Shown: positions 59,845-64,000 of the stretch, piece after piece
How the letters are laid out: each line of letters starts with the position of its first letter
Position numbering within the stretch: position 1 is the stretch's first letter
NCBI GenBank assembly: GCA_001574975.1
Contig: KQ965737.1
Coordinates: 14,760 to 78,759 of the forward strand
DNA: 64,000 bases
Origin: Gonapodya prolifera JEL478
Lineage: Eukaryota > Monoblepharomycota > Monoblepharidomycetes > Monoblepharidales > Gonapodyaceae
Direction: 5' to 3'
Position numbers and translations under genes: made by a program
Notes under the pieces: model-generated
The model's input: the letters and a program-made list of their open reading frames with translations, nothing else
Databases searched by the model: none
Told to the model about the DNA's origin: nothing

Positions 59845-60420
59845 GCATTTATGTAGACTGATAACTACCCGATGACGTTGCAATTAAGATTTTTCTCCTC
59901 ACATGCAAACGATTGGGGTTACCTGCTGTGCACGCCACCTGATACTCCATTTACGTAAGAGGAACCAGTCTAAACAGGTGTTCTTCTCACACGATCGGGT
60001 TCATTACGAAAAGAAGTGACATGGTTGCATTTTAGACGAATGTGGGGAACTAGAAGCGAGAGCACTCGAAAGCAAAGTGGCTCGATCATGGCGTTGATAC
60101 GAACAAAAAGGGGGGTAATTGACAGGTATTGTGAGACCCCCAAGGACAGTCTTTGGGTATTCCGTTTCCAGATGGTATTCCGAATTCCGCTCCGTTCCAA
60201 CGCGACACAGGGAAATGCGCCGACCAGTTTTTGCACTCATACGGTTCGCCTTACGACGGATTACCGCCCTTTATGTTCCCTGGCGCCCCCACAATGAGGG
60301 TCGCGATTTTTTGTTGAACCTGCGGACCCTCGGGACACTCCTCTTCAGACCAATCATACAAAGCACCACTGAACGTCCACCCCAATCTCTCCGCCGTCCG
60401 CAACACCGCAACAACCCGCC
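59845..60420. other. Intergenic region
   Basis: No gene is supported. It contains the 3' side of the caspase-like gene and the 5' side of the next gene. Confidence 0.5.
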
Positions 60421-61603
60421 ATGAGATCTCATCGCTCGTTCGGACCCTTCTCGCGTCACGCCTCCGCCGACCGCGACTACCACATCGTTCACCTGACACC
60501 TCAGCACCAACTACGCAGAGACCACACCCGTATCAAGCAAGCTATCCGCAATTATCTCGCACAGCATGTTGGGGAATTCCATCACTACAGAGATATCTGG
60601 GGTGCGTGTTGTGTGTACTGTCCCGGCTACAGGTTTCGGTCATTAAGTACCTGCCCCGTAGCGAGTCTGCCCCAACAACTGCGCGACGACTTCCACCCCG
60701 AGCTGGCCCGCACCCCGACGCGAAGGTTCCAGTACTTCCAGAACACAATCAATTCGTGGTGCAAAGTGTCCTCGATCCGAAGATCAGCGGGAGGCTACTA
60801 TGCCTTGAGTGAGGAGTCGTTTTTGCTCCCACCGCCAAAAAAAACTTAGCGCGTTAGTAACTCACCAACCCTTCCAACCTTCCACCCCCTAGTCGACGAA
60901 GACGAAAAGAACATTCCGATTCTTATCAGAGAGCCCATCAGCAACAAGTGGGAGACACCGGTGGGAAACATGCCGGCGCGCCACAACGCGCCTCCTCCTC
61001 CGGTGTTCCACTTCGAGCGCTCTGTGAGCCCAGCATACGGTAGGTAGTAAAATCACACCTAAAGTATTGCCATCACACGTGGTGAGTCTTGCTATTCATT
61101 GCACAGCCTCGTCCTCGAGCGACGGGTCCGCACCGTCCACCACGTCGGGACGCAGCGCTGCAGCGGCGCGGCTTGCCATCTCGGAGCTCGTCTCGCACGA
61201 CGGTATGCAGGAAGTCACGCACGATGGCACCCACGAGACCGTGCATGGACACACTCCCGAAGGCACATACGAACCCGTTTATGGGCACTCTCCCGTGAAT
61301 GGGCACTCTCCTGAACCCGAGCCTGCGGCTGTTGCGATTCGCGCGGCGACGGCGAGACCAAGCCCACCCCCGGCCCGTCGGCCGGCGAGCTACGCCGTGG
61401 ACTCTGCCCGGCGCACGCTCTGCGAAGCTGCCGAGTACCGGCCACGAACAGCGCCCGCGCTCGCAATGACGCCGCCCGATTTGTACCACTACCGCAAGCT
61501 GGTGTACGCCGACGGGGCGGGCGCCGGTGGGAGCGGGTTCGTGGACCGCAAATTCGCGCTGATTCCCATCGTGACGCGGGAGGGCGCCATGTGGATCCAA
61601 TGA
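60421..61603 (+). CDS. Hypothetical protein of three exons, unknown family
   Basis: ATG 60421 opens a His/Arg-rich exon (FGPFSRHASADRDYHIVHLT) that stays open through QYFQNTINSWCKVSSIRR. The donor at GCCTTGA/GTGAGG (about 60810) and acceptor CCCCCTAG (about 60892) give the in-frame join ALIDEDEKNIPILIREP. A second intron from about 61041 to 61108 leads to a Ser/Ala-rich exon with three short His/Gly repeats (THDGTHETVHGHTPEGTYEP), then an Arg/Pro-rich stretch and LYHYRKLVYADG. It ends at TGA 61603. Tyr/His/Trp-rich N-terminus and the disordered middle suggest a regulatory or structural protein; no domain is recognised. Confidence 0.6.
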
Positions 61604-62768
61604 AGGGGGCACTCTTGGACTGGGCTGGGCTGGTTGTGCTGGTTGACTTGGTTTGGCTTAGAGTGGCGTCGTGCGTCGATCGGGCTGATTGGGACTGGAC
61701 TGGGTTTGGCGTAGCCGGGCGCTTTGCGTCAAAGTGTGTGGAATGCATTGGTGTTGCATGCATGGACATTTCCTCGCATTTGTTCATTTGGTCGATTTCC
61801 TCCTTCTTTAAGAACACTTTTCATGTCATCACGCTGCATATCTGTATTTGGTTTTTGGGATGTTGGCGCTGTCTTTGGAGTTGCAACGCGGTGCTACACG
61901 CTCCACTGTTAGATGCACGGACTCTTACACTCTGTCATTGTGACATACTGCAAAATAACCTTTTAAAAAAAACATTTGAAAGGAACAGTAATCGTCCCGC
62001 GACTGCCCCGGCCCCACGTACCCCGCCCTCGCAGCAGAAAAGCGGCAAGCCACCGCCGTCCTTCAGGTCTCTCCCTGCGAATGCCTTCAGGTACCGGAGA
62101 AGAGATTGTAGGGGAAAAGGGGAAGACGAGAGGGGCGAACGAGCCCACGGGAGGAGCGAGGAGTCGCAACTCCTCGGGTACCCTTTTAACTCCGCCATTC
62201 CGAGTCCACCTCCACACGGTGTTTGCGGACACCACAGCGCGTGTGCTGAGTCGGAAAGGTACGCACAGCGTTGGGTGTGGTCGTAGTGCGCTGCGGTGGT
62301 GCGTATGGGCGTGTGGCCGGAGCAGTTGCCCGGCGCAGAGCGGACATGCCGCGCATAGTGCGCAAAATTATCTCTAAAGCACTAGAATAGTTCCATTGTA
62401 AAGTGCCCTCTTTCAGGTCGTGCGCACCTTAACTCACCTGACGGAATGATGGCATCATGCGAAATATCGGTAATTTGGTATTGCGTTGTCGACAAGAGAG
62501 AAACACATGCTTAAGTGTCTCGGGTAGGCTTCCCACGGCTGCTACTGGCCACAAGATCATTTTCCAGAATAATTTGAAGTGGCACCCACGCCTGGGATCA
62601 CAAGATCGGATTGATAGCAGATGCACCCAGCTACACACCAAAAATACAACTTACCAAAAACAAATGCAGAAAAATTGGTGTCAATACAATAAACGTCCCA
62701 ACGTCCTTTTTCCCTTTCCCCACCCCACCATAACACCGACCCATTCCCACACTCGCACACTCCACTCA
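61604..62768. other. Convergent intergenic region
   Basis: Lies between the ends of a plus-strand and a minus-strand gene. An A-run (AAAAAAACATTTGAAA at about 61963) is present. Frames on both strands are GC-driven or Leu/Val-rich and lack motifs; nothing supported. Confidence 0.45.
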
Positions 62769-64000
62769 CTACCCCACAAACCGCCAAAAATCCTCCTCCG
62801 CCCACTCCCTCCCACCGCCCTCCCCTCGGGGCATGGCACGCGAGTGGACGCTCGCTGCATGTGCGGCGACTGTGGCGGTTTGGCGCGGTGGGGGCGGGGG
62901 CGGGGTTCGCGGTTGCGGTGGGGGTTCGGAAGCGGTGCGGCGGTTTGAAGTCGCTTTTGACGATCCGGAACCGAGACGGCGTCGTTTGGAGACCGTCAGT
63001 CCGGTTCCACTCTCGCTCCCACGGTTCCCACCACCATCGTCACCACCACCACGACCGCCGGCACGACTCCGCTCTTTCTCCTTCTCCCGCTCCCGTTCCA
63101 ACACGCGCCACGCCGCACGTACCGCATCATCCTCATCGTCGTCGTCGTCCTCCCGCCAACCTGCACGACCGCTCCCACTGCCTCGGTCCTTTCGACTGCG
63201 CCGATCGTTCGCGTCGTTGTCGTATCGGGTCCGGTCTGCACGTCCAATCCCACTTCCACTCCCACTCCGGCCCGCCTGCATTCTCGCCGACGACGCTGAC
63301 CCGTACCCTGTCCCCATTCCCATTCCCACACCACCTCCCACACCGCCATCACCACCACCACCGCCTCCCCCACCCCCCCCACCACTTCCCCTCATTCCCC
63401 CCTCCCACCTAAAATCCCCTCCCATGCCAAACACACCCGACAAATCCATCGCCGCACCGGGCGTCTTGCGCGCGGCATGCTCGGCCCGTCGCCGCCGCTT
63501 ACGGTCGCGGGCGTACTCCGCGCGCGCGGTTGTGGTTAGGGTTGCGAGCGAGCGGGTCGGGTGGGTGGGGAGGTCGGTGGGGGAGGTGGGGGAGGAGGAG
63601 GTGGGCGAGGGTGGGGAAGACGGGCCTTCCCCGTCATTGTCGGAGTCGTCGGTAAGGAGTCGCCCCGTCACAATCCTCACGCGCCGTCGTTCCGGCATTG
63701 GGTCGGGCACGTACGGGCGTCTATACGCCGTCAAGTCCGACCTCACCGGCCCCACCGACCCCGCCCCGGACCCCGCCGCGGCGGAAAGCACGGCATTCGC
63801 GCGGTCCTGGGCCCGTCTCGCTGCGCGCACCGAGCGTGCCGACCGCGCCGATTGGGAATGGGCGAGGACGGCGGATGTGTGTGCGTGTAGGGCCCGGCGG
63901 AGGGCGGGGCGGGTTGTGGTGGTGGTTGTGAGGGGGTGGGATGATGAGGAGGCTGGTTCGTGGAGAGGGGGGGAACGGCAGATAAGGATGAGTGGAGATG
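62769..64000 (-). CDS. 3' part of a low-complexity Arg/Gly/Ser-rich protein, runs off the window
   Basis: The minus-strand frame is open from the window edge to TAG 62771-62769, at least 410 codons, with no intron needed. It is rich in Ala/Arg at first (ARSARSVRAARRAQDRAN), then has RRVRIVTGRLLTDDSDND, a Ser/Pro/Thr tract, a basic helix (ARAEYARDRKRRRRAEHAAR), a poly-Gly run, an Arg/Asp/Glu-rich stretch (WREDDDDDEDDAVRAAWRVL), a KRRRLGSGSS nuclear-signal-like motif and a poly-Pro run. It ends EWAEEDFWRFVG, a conserved-looking aromatic C-terminus. The N-terminus lies beyond 64000. The family is not recognised; a nuclear protein is likely. Confidence 0.6.
   Translation of the reverse strand, partial: SPLILICRSPPLHEPASSSSHPLTTTTTTRPALRRALHAHTSAVLAHSQSARSARSVRAARRAQDRANAVLSAAAGSGAGSVGPVRSDLTAYRRPYVPDPMPERRRVRIVTGRLLTDDSDNDGEGPSSPPSPTSSSPTSPTDLPTHPTRSLATLTTTARAEYARDRKRRRRAEHAARKTPGAAMDLSGVFGMGGDFRWEGGMRGSGGGGGGGGGGGDGGVGGGVGMGMGTGYGSASSARMQAGRSGSGSGIGRADRTRYDNDANDRRSRKDRGSGSGRAGWREDDDDDEDDAVRAAWRVLEREREKEKERSRAGGRGGGDDGGGNRGSESGTGLTVSKRRRLGSGSSKATSNRRTASEPPPQPRTPPPPPPRQTATVAAHAASVHSRAMPRGEGGGREWAEEDFWRFVG

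Overview
The window reads as nuclear DNA of a fungus, probably an early-diverging (chytrid-like) lineage. Almost every recognisable gene is cut by short introns of about 40-300 bp with GT-AG borders, and the products are eukaryotic housekeeping proteins: prohibitin-2, a Dbp4/DDX10 helicase, glutaminyl-tRNA synthetase, a Vps39/Vps3-type tether, an SNF2 remodeler, a HECT ligase, dihydrolipoamide dehydrogenase, a PPR protein and ribosomal protein eL18. No gene in the sequence fixes the species, so the chytrid placement is inference.

Layout. Positions 1-12.7 kb are AT-rich and repeat-rich. They hold decayed giant-virus-like genes (a glycosyltransferase-like and a tail-fibre-like pseudogene) next to an intact DUF1796 gene (about 0.4-3.6 kb). 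Two unknown multi-exon genes follow on the minus strand (3.9-7.8 kb), then a minus-strand ORF with one internal stop (8.5-9.2 kb) and a 2.27 kb element with terminal inverted repeats of about 220 bp (9.26-11.53 kb). A diverged copy of the same terminal repeat sits at the left window edge, so the virus-like block lies between two copies of this repeat family.

From 12.77 kb on, the DNA is gene-dense and richer in GC. PHB2 and DBP4 are divergent across a 116 bp promoter gap, followed by glutaminyl-tRNA synthetase (minus). At 21.66-26.33 kb is the most remarkable gene: a TKL-like non-RD kinase, a Sel1-repeat array and an LRR array in which each LRR occupies its own phase-1 exon, ten of them exactly 84 bp. 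Next come the Vps39/Vps3 family gene (plus), then SNF2-PHD, HECT ligase, dihydrolipoamide dehydrogenase and PPR protein, all on the minus strand. An array of degenerate hairpin-bearing repeats (47.5-48.4 kb) precedes a Baeyer-Villiger-type flavin monooxygenase (minus).

The right part (51.4-64 kb) holds a truncated exon duplicate, an SLC35-like transporter with a GC-AG intron, eL18 with a 6-nt coding first exon, a small two-exon gene, a secreted SIMPL-domain protein, a caspase-like protein that seems to lack its catalytic cysteine, a hypothetical protein, and the 3' part of a low-complexity gene that runs off the edge.

The housekeeping genes show no operon-like logic; the order looks like ordinary fungal synteny. 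The regions of special interest are the kinase-Sel1-LRR gene, the virus-like block with its flanking repeats, the pseudo-caspase and the hairpin repeat array.
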